Assembly (NCBI GenBank): GCA_027924025.1
Contig: AP026970.1
Span: 310,001-374,000, forward strand
Origin: Comamonadaceae bacterium OS-4
GTDB lineage: Bacteria > Pseudomonadota > Gammaproteobacteria > Burkholderiales > Burkholderiaceae_C
Direction of reading: 5' to 3'
Length of the DNA: 64,000 nucleotides
Below the pieces are notes generated by a model. The model did not search any database and was not told the origin of the DNA. It worked only from the letters and a program-made list of their open reading frames with translations. The position numbers and the translations under genes were made by a program. This document shows positions 8,848 to 17,746 of this stretch, piece by piece. The first letter of the stretch is position 1. Each line of letters starts with the position of its first letter.

Positions 8848-9467
8848 TGCAAGTCGAACTCCTGAATGAACAAGGTCAGGCAACTTCCAAATACGATGCT
8901 CCTGAAGCAGTTTTTGGTCGTGACTACAACGAAGATCTGGTGCACCAAGTGGTGGTGGCCTTCCAGGCCAACGCTCGTCAAGGTACACGTGCACAAAAAG
9001 ACCGTGAACAGGTCAAGCACAGCACCAAGAAGCCTTTCAAGCAAAAGGGAACCGGTCGCGCTCGCGCTGGTATGACTTCCTCGCCACTGTGGCGCGGCGG
9101 CGGTCGTATCTTCCCGAACATGCCTGATGAAAACTTCGGCCAGAAGATTAACAAGAAGATGTACCGCGCAGGTATGGCATCTATCTTGTCTCAGCTGGTT
9201 CGCGAAGGTCGTTTGGCCGTGGTGGATTCCCTGAAAGTGGAATCCCCAAAGACCAAGGCTTTGGCTGCCAAGTTCAAGGCAATGAATCTGGAATCCGTGT
9301 TGGTGATCGCTGATGAGGTTGATGAAAACCTGTATCTGGCATCCCGTAACCTGGTGAATGTTCTGGTGGTTGAGCCCCGTTATGCTGACCCCCTGTCTTT
9401 GGTTCACTACCGCAAGGTGCTGGTGACTAAGGCTGCCATGGACACACTCAAGGAGATGTTTGCATGA
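8847..9467 (+). CDS. rplD: 50S ribosomal protein L4
   Basis: 206 residues with the L4 loop signature [22 protein letters not shown] that lines the exit tunnel, and a C-terminal [11 protein letters not shown] typical of the family. L4 is the autogenous repressor of the S10 operon in gammaproteobacteria; whether it acts on the leader at 8111 here is open. Start and stop overlap rplC and rplW, consistent with translational coupling. Confidence 0.97.
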   Translation: MQVELLNEQGQATSKYDAPEAVFGRDYNEDLVHQVVVAFQANARQGTRAQKDREQVKHSTKKPFKQKGTGRARAGMTSSPLWRGGGRIFPNMPDENFGQKINKKMYRAGMASILSQLVREGRLAVVDSLKVESPKTKALAAKFKAMNLESVLVIADEVDENLYLASRNLVNVLVVEPRYADPLSLVHYRKVLVTKAAMDTLKEMFA

Positions 9468-9790
9468 GCCACGGTCCCAATCTGACCAAATTCGACGAAG
9501 GTCGTTTGATGCAAGTGCTCGTCGCTCCCATCGTGTCCGAAAAGGCCACTATGGTTGCTGAAAAGAGCAATGCTGTGACTTTCAAGGTGCTGCAAGACGC
9601 TACCAAGTATGAAATCAAGGCCGCTGTGGAATTGATGTTCAAGGTCGAGGTAAAAGGCGTTTCTGTGGTGAACACCAAGGGCAAGACCAAGCGTTTCGGT
9701 AAGTCTGTGGGCCGTCGCGACAATGTTCGCAAAGCCTACGTGACACTGAAGCCAGGTCAAGAGCTGAACCTCGGCGGGGAGGCTGCGTAA
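9464..9790 (+). CDS. rplW: 50S ribosomal protein L23
   Basis: 108 residues with [18 protein letters not shown] and the conserved [18 protein letters not shown] loop that contacts 23S rRNA at the tunnel exit, the docking place for trigger factor and SRP. The ATG overlaps the rplD stop (ATGA). Slightly longer at the N terminus than E. coli L23; an internal Met at residue 16 is an alternative start, but the overlapped start is favoured by coupling. Confidence 0.96.
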   Translation: MSHGPNLTKFDEGRLMQVLVAPIVSEKATMVAEKSNAVTFKVLQDATKYEIKAAVELMFKVEVKGVSVVNTKGKTKRFGKSVGRRDNVRKAYVTLKPGQELNLGGEAA

Positions 9791-9792
9791 TC

Positions 9793-10617
9793 ATGGCTGT
9801 CATTAAAATGAAACCAACTTCCCCAGGCCGTCGTGGCGTGGTGAAGATTTCGCGTGACCACCTGCACAAGGGTGCTCCCCACGCTGCTTTGTTGGAACCA
9901 CAATTCCAGCAAGCCGGTCGTAACAACAACGGCCACATCACTACCCGTCATAAGGGTGGTGGTCACAAGCATCACTACCGCGTAGTGGATTTCGTCCGTA
10001 ACAAGGATGGCATCCCTGCGAAGGTTGAGCGCATTGAGTACGATCCAAACCGTTCCGCGCACATCGCTCTGGTGTGCTACGCAGACGGCGAGCGCAAGTA
10101 CATCATTGCTCCTCGTGGCCTGGAAGTTGGCGCGACCATTCAAAACGGTTCCGAAGCTCCTATCCGTGTAGGTAACACATTGCCTATTCGCAACATTCCA
10201 GTGGGTTCCATCATCCATTGCGTAGAGTTGCAAGTTGGCAAGGGTGCTCAAATCATCCGTTCCGCTGGTACATCCGCTACCTTGCTGGCTCGTGAAGGGA
10301 CCTATGCTCAAGTGCGTGTGCGTTCGGGCGAAGTCCGCAAGATCCACATCGACTGCCGCGCGACCATTGGTCAAGTAGCAAACGAAGAGCACAGCCTGCG
10401 CCAGTTGGGCAAGGCCGGTGTGAAGCGTTGGATGGGTATTCGCCCAACCGTTCGTGGTGTTGTGATGAACCCTGTTGACCACCCGCACGGTGGTGGTGAA
10501 GGCAAGACCGGCGAAGGCCGTCATGCAGTCGATCCTTGGGGTAATCTGACCAAGGGCTACCGTACCCGTAACAACAAGCGCACGCAGGTCATGATCGTGT
10601 CGCGTCGCAAGAAGTAA
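9793..10617 (+). CDS. rplB: 50S ribosomal protein L2
   Basis: 274 residues, canonical L2 with [14 protein letters not shown] at the start, [19 protein letters not shown], and the peptidyl-transferase-proximal [15 protein letters not shown] near the C terminus. The conserved histidine of the HPHGGGEG loop is present. Follows rplW by 2 bp in the operon. Confidence 0.98.
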   Translation: MAVIKMKPTSPGRRGVVKISRDHLHKGAPHAALLEPQFQQAGRNNNGHITTRHKGGGHKHHYRVVDFVRNKDGIPAKVERIEYDPNRSAHIALVCYADGERKYIIAPRGLEVGATIQNGSEAPIRVGNTLPIRNIPVGSIIHCVELQVGKGAQIIRSAGTSATLLAREGTYAQVRVRSGEVRKIHIDCRATIGQVANEEHSLRQLGKAGVKRWMGIRPTVRGVVMNPVDHPHGGGEGKTGEGRHAVDPWGNLTKGYRTRNNKRTQVMIVSRRKK

Positions 10618-10628
10618 GGGGTAGGTAA

Positions 10629-10907
10629 ATGACTCGTTCACTGAAAAAAGGTCCATTCGTCGACCATCACCTGATTGCCAAGACCGAAAAGGCCGTGGCA
10701 AACAAGGACAAGAAGCCGATTAAGACTTGGTCCCGTCGCTCCATGATCCTGCCCGAGTTCATCGGCTTGACCATTGCTGTTCATAACGGCAAACAGCACG
10801 TGCCTGTCTATATCACCGATCAAATGGTTGGCCACAAGTTGGGTGAGTTCGCGCTCACACGTACTTTCAAGGGTCACCCTGCGGACAAAAAAGTCCAGAA
10901 GAAATAA
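10629..10907 (+). CDS. rpsS: 30S ribosomal protein S19
   Basis: 92 residues with [15 protein letters not shown] and the signature [23 protein letters not shown]. Head protein that pairs with S13. Starts 11 bp after rplB and ends 10 bp before rplV. Confidence 0.98.
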   Translation: MTRSLKKGPFVDHHLIAKTEKAVANKDKKPIKTWSRRSMILPEFIGLTIAVHNGKQHVPVYITDQMVGHKLGEFALTRTFKGHPADKKVQKK

Positions 10908-10917
10908 GGAGGTGACC

Positions 10918-11247
10918 ATGGAAACTCGTGCAACCCTTCGTGGCGTCCGTTTGTCTGTTGACAAAGGCCGTCTGGTCGCGGATCTGATCCGTGGCAAGAA
11001 AGTTGATCAAGCTCTGAACATCTTGCAATTCACACAGAAAAAAGCTGCTGTGATCATCAAGAAGGTTTTGGAGTCCGCAATTGCCAACGCCGAACACAAT
11101 GACGGCGCTGACATCGACGAATTGAAGGTTAAGACCATCTACGTCGAGCAAGGTGCTTCGCTGCGTCGCTTCACTGCGCGCGCCAAGGGCCGTGGCAATC
11201 AAATCCGCAAACCCACGTGCCACGTGTACGTGACGGTTGGAAACTGA
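10918..11247 (+). CDS. rplV: 50S ribosomal protein L22
   Basis: 109 residues beginning [20 protein letters not shown], with the tunnel-hairpin region and the C-terminal signature [20 protein letters not shown]. The frame stays open far upstream inside rpsS, but the ATG at 10918 has AAGGAGGTG immediately upstream and gives the family start. No macrolide-type changes were looked for beyond length. Confidence 0.97.
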   Translation: METRATLRGVRLSVDKGRLVADLIRGKKVDQALNILQFTQKKAAVIIKKVLESAIANAEHNDGADIDELKVKTIYVEQGASLRRFTARAKGRGNQIRKPTCHVYVTVGN

Positions 11248-11263
11248 AAGAGGCCAGGAAGAT

Positions 11264-12145
11264 ATGGGACAAAAAATCCACCCAACCGGCTTTCGTTTGG
11301 CGATCAGCCGTAACTGGTCTTCTCGCTGGTACGCAAGCAACCGTGATTTCGCCGGCATGTTGTCGGAAGACATCAAGGTTCGCGAGTACCTGAAAGCCAA
11401 GCTGAAGAACGCTTCGGTTTCGCGTATTTTGATTGAGCGTCCTGCCAAGAACGCACGTATCACCATTTTCTCGGCGCGTCCGGGCGTGGTGATCGGCAAG
11501 AAGGGCGAAGACATCGAAAACTTGAAACGTGACCTGGGTAAGCAATTGGGCGTGCCAGTGGCAGTGAATATCGAAGAAGTGCGCAAGCCTGAAATCGATG
11601 CGAAGCTGATCGCTGACAGCATCACCCAGCAGCTCGAAAAGCGCATCATGTTCCGTCGCGCCATGAAGCGTGCCATGCAAAACGCCATGCGTTTGGGCGC
11701 TTTGGGCATCAAGATCATGTCGTCCGGCCGTTTGAACGGTATCGAAATTGCACGTACTGAGTGGTACCGTGAAGGCCGCGTGCCTTTGCACACTCTGCGC
11801 GCAGACATCGATTACGGCACTTCTGAAGCAAAGACAACTTACGGCATCATTGGCGTGAAAGTTTGGGTCTACAAGGGTGACACCTTGGGCCGTAACGATC
11901 TGCCAGCAGCTGTGGAGCCCCGTGCTGAAGAAGAGCGTCGTCCTCGCGGTCCACGCCGTGATGACCGCGGTGCGCGTCCTGGCGCAGCACCTCGTGGCGC
12001 CCGTCGTCCGGTCGGCAGCAATGCCGCTCCCGCTGATGGCAGCGACAAGCCCGCTGAAGCACTTGGTGCCGACGCTAAAACCGCCGTTAAGCGCGTTCGC
12101 AAAGTCGCCGCGCCAGCTGCAGCAGCTGACGGTAAAGGAGAATAA
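11264..12145 (+). CDS. rpsC: 30S ribosomal protein S3, with extended C-terminal tail
   Basis: Residues 1-210 are canonical S3: [14 protein letters not shown], the KH domain with [13 protein letters not shown], and [12 protein letters not shown]. Beyond about residue 220 comes a 70-residue tail rich in Arg, Pro, Ala and Gly with alternating basic blocks, making 293 residues against about 233 in E. coli. Such tails occur in relatives (from memory). The ATG at 11264 has AGGAAG before it and is preferred over an upstream frame-matched ATG inside the end of rplV. Confidence 0.96.
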   Translation: MGQKIHPTGFRLAISRNWSSRWYASNRDFAGMLSEDIKVREYLKAKLKNASVSRILIERPAKNARITIFSARPGVVIGKKGEDIENLKRDLGKQLGVPVAVNIEEVRKPEIDAKLIADSITQQLEKRIMFRRAMKRAMQNAMRLGALGIKIMSSGRLNGIEIARTEWYREGRVPLHTLRADIDYGTSEAKTTYGIIGVKVWVYKGDTLGRNDLPAAVEPRAEEERRPRGPRRDDRGARPGAAPRGARRPVGSNAAPADGSDKPAEALGADAKTAVKRVRKVAAPAAAADGKGE

Positions 12146-12147
12146 TC

Positions 12148-12564
12148 ATGTTGCAACCCGCTCGCCGGAAATACCGCAAAGAGCAAAAGGGCCGTAACAC
12201 TGGAGTCGCAACCCGCGGAAGCTCGGTTGCCTTTGGTGACTTCGGTCTGAAATGTACTGACCGCGGCCGTCTGACGGCTCGCCAGATCGAAGCTGCACGT
12301 CGTGCAATTTCCCGTCACGTGAAGCGTGGCGGCCGTATCTGGATCCGCGTGTTCCCTGACAAGCCGATCTCCCAGAAGCCTGCTGAAGTGCGTATGGGTA
12401 ACGGTAAAGGTAACCCCGAGTACTACGTGGCTGAAATTCAGCCCGGCAAGATCGTGTTTGAGATCGTCGGCGTGCCCGAAGAACTCGCCCGCGAAGCTTT
12501 CCGTTTGGCCGCTGCAAAGCTGCCATTGCGTACGACATTTGTCAGCCGCATGATCGGCCAGTAA
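12148..12564 (+). CDS. rplP: 50S ribosomal protein L16
   Basis: 138 residues, complete L16 with [26 protein letters not shown]-like [14 protein letters not shown], and the [16 protein letters not shown] loop near the A site. Begins 2 bp after the rpsC stop with GGAG inside the end of rpsC. Confidence 0.98.
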   Translation: MLQPARRKYRKEQKGRNTGVATRGSSVAFGDFGLKCTDRGRLTARQIEAARRAISRHVKRGGRIWIRVFPDKPISQKPAEVRMGNGKGNPEYYVAEIQPGKIVFEIVGVPEELAREAFRLAAAKLPLRTTFVSRMIGQ

Positions 12565-12580
12565 TTCAGGAGAAATCGAA

Positions 12581-12790
12581 ATGACGAAAGCTGCTGAACT
12601 ACGCCAAAAAGACGTTGCCGGCCTGAAGGACGAAGTTAAGGCTTTGCAAAAAGCCCACTTCGGTCTGCGTATGCAAAAGGCCACGCAACAAATCAACAAC
12701 ACCGCTTCGTTGCGCTCTGCGCGCCGCGATATTGCTCGCGCCAAGACAATTCTTGTGCAAAAGCAAAGCGCTGAAAAATCCGCCAAATAA
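12581..12790 (+). CDS. rpmC: 50S ribosomal protein L29
   Basis: 69 residues, mostly helical, with [20 protein letters not shown] and the conserved C-terminal [10 protein letters not shown]. Forms part of the tunnel exit with L23. AGGAG lies 8 bases before the ATG. Confidence 0.96.
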   Translation: MTKAAELRQKDVAGLKDEVKALQKAHFGLRMQKATQQINNTASLRSARRDIARAKTILVQKQSAEKSAK

Positions 12791-12800
12791 GGAGCGATAA

Positions 12801-13070
12801 ATGACGGAAGCTAAAAAATCCCTCAAGCGCACCTTGGTTGGCAAGGTGGTCAGCGACAAGCGTGCTAAGACTGTGACAGTGCTGATCGAGCGTCGTGTAA
12901 AGCACGAGCTCTACGGCAAGATCGTTGCGAAGTCCAGCAAGTACCACGCCCATGACGAAAAGGGCGAGTACAAGTTGGGTGACGTGATTGAAATCACCGA
13001 AAGCAAGCCGATCTCCAAGACCAAGAACTGGGTTGCGACCCGCTTGGTAGAGAAGGCAGCTGCAGTTTAA
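12801..13070 (+). CDS. rpsQ: 30S ribosomal protein S17
   Basis: 89 residues with [18 protein letters not shown] and the S17 signature [18 protein letters not shown]. Last gene of this block: a strong terminator follows and the next gene is a peroxiredoxin, so the spc operon genes (rplN, rplX, rplE and onward) are located elsewhere in this genome. Confidence 0.98.
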   Translation: MTEAKKSLKRTLVGKVVSDKRAKTVTVLIERRVKHELYGKIVAKSSKYHAHDEKGEYKLGDVIEITESKPISKTKNWVATRLVEKAAAV

Positions 13071-13101
13071 GTCTTTGCGACTTCATTCCTGCAGTTGAAT
13101 A

Positions 13102-13130
13102 GAAAACGGCCCACAATGTGGGCCGTTTTC
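13102..13130 (+). terminator. rho-independent terminator after rpsQ
   Basis: GAAAACGGCCCACA (13102-13115) pairs with TGTGGGCCGTTTTC (13117-13130). Near-perfect palindrome with A and T runs on both sides, ending transcription 30 bp after rpsQ. Confidence 0.9.
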
Positions 13131-13162
13131 ATTGGTAATAACATTTTGCATAAGGAGCAAAT

Positions 13163-13669
13163 ATGATTCAAGTCGGCGACGCACTTCCAGACACCACACT
13201 CATGGAATACTCGGAGATCGAGGGCGAAGGTTGCAGCATCGGCCCTAATGCGGTGCCGGTCGCAAAGGCCACCGCAGGCAAGACGATTGCCGTGTTTGCA
13301 TTGCCTGGCGCCTTTACACCGACTTGCTCGGCAAAACATGTGCCCGGCTATGTGGAGCATGCCGATGCTTTTAAGGCAGCGGGTGTTGATGAGATCTGGT
13401 GCGTCAGCGTGAACGATGCGTTTGTGATGGGCGCATGGGCGCGCGATCAGAAGACTGGAACCAAGGTGCGTATGCTCGCCGACGGTGATGCCGCTTTTGC
13501 CAAAGCCACTGGCCTGACTCTGGATCTCACCGGCAAAGGTTTGGGTTTGCGCTCCAACCGCTATTCGATGTTGGTCAAGGACGGCAAAGTCGCAACTTTG
13601 AACATTGAAGGCCCCGGTAAATTTGAGGTGAGCGACGCTGCCACCTTGCTGGCCCAAGCCCAGGCCTAA
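13163..13669 (+). CDS. peroxiredoxin, Prx5 type
   Basis: 168-residue thiol peroxidase. The peroxidatic cysteine is Cys55 in PGAFTPTCSAKHVPGY, the PxxxTxxC motif of peroxiredoxins; the following SxxHVPG is specific to the Prx5 subfamily. A conserved downstream Arg (LRSNRYSMLV) completes the active site. Probably reduces hydrogen peroxide and organic hydroperoxides using glutathione or glutaredoxin, which is inferred from the family. AAGGAG precedes the ATG. Sits alone between the S10-block terminator and a convergent GNAT gene. Confidence 0.9.
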   Translation: MIQVGDALPDTTLMEYSEIEGEGCSIGPNAVPVAKATAGKTIAVFALPGAFTPTCSAKHVPGYVEHADAFKAAGVDEIWCVSVNDAFVMGAWARDQKTGTKVRMLADGDAAFAKATGLTLDLTGKGLGLRSNRYSMLVKDGKVATLNIEGPGKFEVSDAATLLAQAQA

Positions 13670-13687
13670 GCCAGAGCTCGGGTGGAA

Positions 13688-14167
13688 CTAGAGTTCTGCC
13701 CGCAAATAGTGGGCCCCTGCTATTGGATTGAAGTAATACGGGGGCACTTCAACGAAGCCCAGTTCTTCGTACAAGGCACGGGCGCTCTCCATGTCATTCA
13801 GCGTGTCCAGAAGCACGCAGTCATAACCCATGGTTCGGGCAGAATCCAGAATTGCTTCTGCCAGCATGCGCCCGAGTCCCAGCCTCCGATACGCGGGGCG
13901 GACGAATAAACGCTTCATTTCAGATGCGTTCGGGTAATCGACGTTATCCAGCGGGCGGAGTGCGCAACATCCGGCCCATGCGCCATCAATCTGAACTGCC
14001 AGCAGGCAACCACGCGGGGCCGCATATTCTCCCGGCAAGGTCCTCAGTTCTTCTTCAAAGTTCTGGAAGCACAAATCCACCCCAAGGCTCTCCGCGTATT
14101 CGATAAACAGCTCTCGAATCCCCTCTAGCGTGTCAGGAGTGTCAGCGATCAGAACGTGCGGTTGCAT
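13688..14167 (-). CDS. GNAT family N-acetyltransferase
   Basis: 159 residues with one acetyltransferase domain. Acetyl-CoA binding motif A is visible as EMKRLFVRPAYRRLGLGR (83-100), and the C-terminal ALYEELGFVEVPPYYFNP matches motif B and the family of small GNAT proteins acting on amino acids or amines. The acceptor substrate cannot be predicted. Converges with the peroxiredoxin gene (18 bp between stops). Confidence 0.8.
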   Translation of the reverse strand: MQPHVLIADTPDTLEGIRELFIEYAESLGVDLCFQNFEEELRTLPGEYAAPRGCLLAVQIDGAWAGCCALRPLDNVDYPNASEMKRLFVRPAYRRLGLGRMLAEAILDSARTMGYDCVLLDTLNDMESARALYEELGFVEVPPYYFNPIAGAHYLRAEL

Positions 14168-14279
14168 GGGGGCGTGGGGTAAGCGGGATGAAGCGGTGTG
14201 CCATACGCGAACAAAGTCGAATGCGGTTCCTAGTGAGTTGGCAATGTATCACCACAAGCGGTGACAAACGCATACCAAC

Positions 14280-14301
14280 CTCAGCCACTCAGCCACTCAG
14301 C
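14280..14301. repeat. 8-bp tandem repeat
   Basis: CTCAGCCA repeated nearly three times in the 160-bp spacer between the GNAT and TlpA-like genes. The rest of this spacer (14168-14327) shows no convincing gene or terminator; a short inverted repeat TCACC/GGTGA lies at 14249-14264. Confidence 0.7.
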
Positions 14302-14327
14302 GCCTCGCCGTAGATGTTGCTCAGCTG

Positions 14328-14825
14328 CTAGGACTCTTGCAAAAGCTTTTCAATCAGCTGGTGCAGTTCAGCAAAATCGGGTTGGCCTACGTAACGTTTG
14401 ACAATATCGCCGCGCTTGTTCACCAAGTAGCTGGTGGGGGTTAAGGTCACCTCGCCCCAAGACCGGGCCACAGCGCCGGTGTTGTCGATGGCCACATCGA
14501 ACGGGAGCTTGCGTGTCTGTGCAAAGTTCACGACGTAGCTCGGCGGGTCATACGCCATGGCCACTGCGACGGTGCCAAATCCTTTGTCTTTGAACTTCTC
14601 GTAGGTCTTCACCATTTGGGGCATTTCTGCCACGCAGGTGGTGCAGCTTGTCGCCCAGAAATTCACCAAGGTCACACGACCCTTGAGGTCACTGGTCTGC
14701 TTGCTGCTGCCGTCGAGCAAAACGAAAGTTGACGCCGGTGCGGCCTTGGTATCGGAAACCAAAAAAGCACCACCAGCGACCAAGCAAGCCGCTACGATGG
14801 CACCCCATACCACTTGTTTTTTCAT
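14328..14825 (-). CDS. TlpA-like membrane-anchored thiol-disulfide oxidoreductase
   Basis: 165 residues. An N-terminal hydrophobic segment (about 5-24) acts as signal anchor, placing a thioredoxin-fold domain in the periplasm. The redox motif is Cys61-Thr-Thr-Cys64 in NFWATSCTTC, followed by VAEMPQM and the cis-Pro segment VTLTPTSYLV. Such TlpA/ResA proteins reduce disulfides, often in cytochrome biogenesis; the client here is unknown. Diverges from the DUF4197 gene with only 17 bp between the start codons. Confidence 0.85.
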   Translation of the reverse strand: MKKQVVWGAIVAACLVAGGAFLVSDTKAAPASTFVLLDGSSKQTSDLKGRVTLVNFWATSCTTCVAEMPQMVKTYEKFKDKGFGTVAVAMAYDPPSYVVNFAQTRKLPFDVAIDNTGAVARSWGEVTLTPTSYLVNKRGDIVKRYVGQPDFAELHQLIEKLLQES

Positions 14826-14842
14826 ACGCAGGAAATCTCTCC

Positions 14843-15544
14843 ATGGACCGTAGACAGTTTACGTCGCTCTCACTACTCACCGCGACCCTTTTCAGCACCA
14901 TCACCGAACGCGCCCACGCCCTGAGTTTGGCCGACCTCAGCAACACCGATGCAAGCAAAGGGCTGAAAGTAGCGCTTGAGAAGGGCGCCTCGGCGGCTAT
15001 TCTTCAACTCGGCGCAGTAGATGGATTCCTTGGCAACGAGAAAGTTCGCATCGCATTGCCGGGATATCTCGAAGATGCAGCCAAATTGATGCGTACATTC
15101 GGCCAAGGGGGCAAAGTCGATGAGCTGGTGACTTCCATGAATCGTGCAGCTGAAGCCGCGGTACCCATGGCCAAAGATGTGTTGATGCAGGCAGTGCAGG
15201 GCATGTCAGTGCAGGATGCCAAGGGCATAATCGCAGGGGGAGACACCGCCGTCAGCCAGTTCTTTGCGGAAAAAACCCGGGCACCGCTGGGTACCAAGTT
15301 TCTGCCTATCGTGACCCAAGCAACCTCCAAGGTGGGGCTCGCCGACAAATACAACCAAGTCGCAGGCCGTGCCTCCGAGTTGGGGCTCCTCAAGAAAGAG
15401 GACGCCAACATTCAGCAGTACGTCACCGGCAAGTCCTTGGACGGCTTGTACTTCATGATTGGCGAGGAAGAGAAAAAAATCCGGCAAAACCCAGTTGCTT
15501 ACGGGAGCAGCATTCTCAGCAAAGTATTCGGCACGCTCCGATGA
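14843..15544 (+). CDS. DUF4197 protein, exported
   Basis: 233 residues. The N terminus MDRRQFTSLSLL followed by a hydrophobic stretch ending AHA (about residue 26) looks like a signal peptide, with a twin-arginine-like RRxF. The body matches DUF4197 from memory: ALEKGASAAILQLG, DGFLGNEKVRIALPGYL, AMNRAAEAAVP-like and ALDGLYFMIGEEEKKIRQ-like segments. Function of the family is unknown. Frame is open 38 codons upstream over the tlpA-like gene, but this ATG gives the signal sequence. Its stop overlaps the next start (ATGA). Confidence 0.85.
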   Translation: MDRRQFTSLSLLTATLFSTITERAHALSLADLSNTDASKGLKVALEKGASAAILQLGAVDGFLGNEKVRIALPGYLEDAAKLMRTFGQGGKVDELVTSMNRAAEAAVPMAKDVLMQAVQGMSVQDAKGIIAGGDTAVSQFFAEKTRAPLGTKFLPIVTQATSKVGLADKYNQVAGRASELGLLKKEDANIQQYVTGKSLDGLYFMIGEEEKKIRQNPVAYGSSILSKVFGTLR

Positions 15545-16059
15545 GCCGTGTTCGCTGGGGCCGCGCGATGGCGGCATTCGCCGTCATCGCGGCTGTCTCT
15601 GCGTGCAGCCCGACGATGAATTGGCGCAAAGCTCCGTTGGCCGCGGTGGCTTTCAACCTCCCTTGCAAGCCTGACAGTGCCACGCGCAATCAGCGGATCG
15701 GCGACAAAACCCTGTCCCTCGCCATCATGGGCTGCGAGGCGGGGGGCGCGCTATTTGCGATCAGCCAAGTCACCGTGCCCGATGAAGCGGCGGCTCGCGA
15801 TACTCAAAGTGCATGGCAACAACAAGCCCTGCAATCCATGCGCGCAGGAGCACCAGTGGCCGCTCCATGGACGTCGCCCCCTTGGAGTAAAGACGCCATT
15901 TCCATTCAGGCCACGGGTGTCGATCCACAGGGCATACCAATACAGGCGCGTCTGAGCTGGTTCAGGCATGAGCAAAACCTGTATCACCTTGCTGTGTATG
16001 CGCCAAAGGTCTCGCCTGAGTGGGCGCTAACATTTCTGGAAGATATCTCGCTGTTATGA
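15541..16059 (+). CDS. putative lipoprotein, unknown function
   Basis: 172 residues, not recognised as a named family. Residues 9-21 are hydrophobic and end in a lipobox AVSAC, with the lipidated cysteine at position 22, so an envelope lipoprotein is predicted. The remainder is soluble and contains two further cysteines (Cys42 and Cys65). It overlaps DUF4197 upstream and the MFS gene downstream by ATGA junctions, so the three genes are probably translationally coupled. Confidence 0.7.
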   Translation: MSRVRWGRAMAAFAVIAAVSACSPTMNWRKAPLAAVAFNLPCKPDSATRNQRIGDKTLSLAIMGCEAGGALFAISQVTVPDEAAARDTQSAWQQQALQSMRAGAPVAAPWTSPPWSKDAISIQATGVDPQGIPIQARLSWFRHEQNLYHLAVYAPKVSPEWALTFLEDISLL

Positions 16060-17276
16060 GCTCCATGTCACGCAACAAGGCAATCGCCATATTTCTGGCG
16101 TTTGCCTTCGCTTATTTCTTGTCTACCCTGATCCGCGCCATCACGGCCACGATTGCACCTACCTTGGTTGCCGAGTTTCAACTGCAATCCGCTGACCTTG
16201 GCTTGCTCGCCGGCGGCTATTTTCTCGGCTTCGCTGCCATGCAACTCCCCTTGGGTAAATGGCTGGACAGTCATGGCCCGCGCAAGGTGGAGCTACTTTT
16301 TTTGGCGGCAGCGTTGGCAGGTTGCATCGCGTTCTCCAGGGCTGACGGCTTTGTGGGCCTTTTGTTTGCGCGGATTCTGTGCGGAATCGGCGTCTGTGCT
16401 TGCCTGATGGCAGCCCTGACCGGATACCGCCGCTGGTTCGCCCGGGAGCAGCTGATGCGTGCCAACTCGTGGATGTTGATGGTGGGCGCCTTCGGCATGG
16501 TCGCTTCCACCTTGCCGGTGCAGTGGCTTTTGCCGGTGATCGGTTGGCGCGGCATCTTTCTGGTTTTGGCGGCCCTGATGCTGATCAGCATGGCCTTGAT
16601 CGCCTGGCTGGTCCCCGCGTGGGAGGCCCCAGCAACCGCCGCCAGCGGTAGCGCACCGGCGCAGGGCTATACCGAGGTGTGGCGCAACCCGTATTTCAGG
16701 GCTTTGGCTCCGCTGGGTTTCGTCAACTATGGTGGCCTCGTGGCGATGCAAACCCTGTGGGCGGGTCCCTGGATGACCAAGGTGGCAGGCTACACACCAG
16801 CCCAAGCCGCCAGTGGCTTGTTTTGGCTGAGTGTGGCCATGTTGCTTGCGTATTGGCTGTGGGGTTTGGCCAACCCATGGCTGGCCCGCAACGGGCATAC
16901 CGCTGAAAAGATGATCCGCCGTTGGGTGCCGGTCAGTTTTGTGATGCTTGCTATATTAATCATAGCAGGTCCCGCGCTATCAGTGAGCGCTGCAGTGGTA
17001 TTTGCCTTGTATTGTGTGGCTTCCACGGTCGCAGCACTTGCGCAGCCGGCGGTGGGCATGGCGTTTCCTGCCGGGCTGGCTGGGCGGGCTCTGTCGGCCT
17101 ACAACCTGGTGATCTTTGCGGGCGTGTTTGCGGTGCAGTGGGGCCTGGGCCTGATGCTGGATGTCCTGAAGGCCCAAGGCCTGCCTGAGGTTCAGGCTTT
17201 TCAAGTGGCGTTTGCGGCTTTTGGTGGGGCCAGTGTGCTGGCGTATCTGGTGGCGTGCCGGGCAAAGACGCCATAA
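16056..17276 (+). CDS. MFS transporter
   Basis: 406 residues with about twelve hydrophobic segments. The A-motif between TM2 and TM3 reads GKWLDSHGPRKVE, the usual mark of the major facilitator superfamily. The substrate cannot be read from the sequence. The ATG at 16056 overlaps the lipoprotein stop; an earlier in-frame start would lie inside that gene. One transmembrane segment (coded by 16946-16990) is written with rare codons ATA, TTA and CTA and coincides with a copy of the dispersed palindromic repeat, so part of this helix may be repeat-derived. Confidence 0.85.
   Translation: MSSMSRNKAIAIFLAFAFAYFLSTLIRAITATIAPTLVAEFQLQSADLGLLAGGYFLGFAAMQLPLGKWLDSHGPRKVELLFLAAALAGCIAFSRADGFVGLLFARILCGIGVCACLMAALTGYRRWFAREQLMRANSWMLMVGAFGMVASTLPVQWLLPVIGWRGIFLVLAALMLISMALIAWLVPAWEAPATAASGSAPAQGYTEVWRNPYFRALAPLGFVNYGGLVAMQTLWAGPWMTKVAGYTPAQAASGLFWLSVAMLLAYWLWGLANPWLARNGHTAEKMIRRWVPVSFVMLAILIIAGPALSVSAAVVFALYCVASTVAALAQPAVGMAFPAGLAGRALSAYNLVIFAGVFAVQWGLGLMLDVLKAQGLPEVQAFQVAFAAFGGASVLAYLVACRAKTP
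16948..16985 (+). repeat. palindromic repeat inside the MFS gene, copy B
   Basis: TTGCTATATTAATCATAGC followed by CCCGCGCTATCAG. It has the core layout TTGCTAT-N7-ATAGC of the intergenic copies and shares their GCGC centre, but lies in frame inside a coding region. Confidence 0.5.
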
Positions 17277-17299
17277 TCAACGCCCAACCCTGACTTCGT

Positions 17300-17746
17300 A
17301 TGAACACCGGCATCCTTATCATCGCCCACGCTCCCCTTGCCAGTGCATTGCGAGCCTGTGTGCTGCATGTGTACCCGGACGCGGGAGACGGCATCAGCGC
17401 ACTGGATGTTCCCGCCAACGAAAACCCCGACGTGACCCGCGCCGCGGCCCAAGCACTGCTTCGCCAATTGGGTGCGCCGCAGGCGCTGGTGCTGACCGAC
17501 GTGTTCGGCGCCACCCCCTGCAACGTGGCCCAAAAAGTGGTGGATGGTCATCAGTCCAAGCTGGTGGTGGGTGTCAACCTGCCCATGCTGCTGCGCACCG
17601 TCAATTACCGGCATGAGCCGCTGGACGTTTTGGTCACCCGAGCGCTCGCCGGTGGCACCCAGAGCATCATGCAAGTCGCGGTCACTGCACCGCAAAACCA
17701 ACATCGTAAAACCCATGATCAGCACCAACACGACCATAGTCAATAA
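17300..17746 (+). CDS. PTS EIIA component, mannose (EIIA-Man) family
   Basis: 148 residues. The phosphorylatable histidine is His10 in NTGILIIAHAPLA; VLTDVFGATPCNVA and GVNLPMLLR are the other EIIA-Man signatures. It accepts phosphate from HPr. The C terminus ends in a His/Gln-rich tail that is coded by the region overlapping the ptsH start by 32 bp. No EIIB or EIIC genes are near, so it probably regulates other proteins and does not serve sugar uptake, as in other betaproteobacteria. Confidence 0.9.
   Translation: MNTGILIIAHAPLASALRACVLHVYPDAGDGISALDVPANENPDVTRAAAQALLRQLGAPQALVLTDVFGATPCNVAQKVVDGHQSKLVVGVNLPMLLRTVNYRHEPLDVLVTRALAGGTQSIMQVAVTAPQNQHRKTHDQHQHDHSQ

Noticed and set aside
11869..12786. 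305-residue minus-strand frame over rpsC-rplP-rpmC
   Set aside because: Runs antisense through three ribosomal protein genes.
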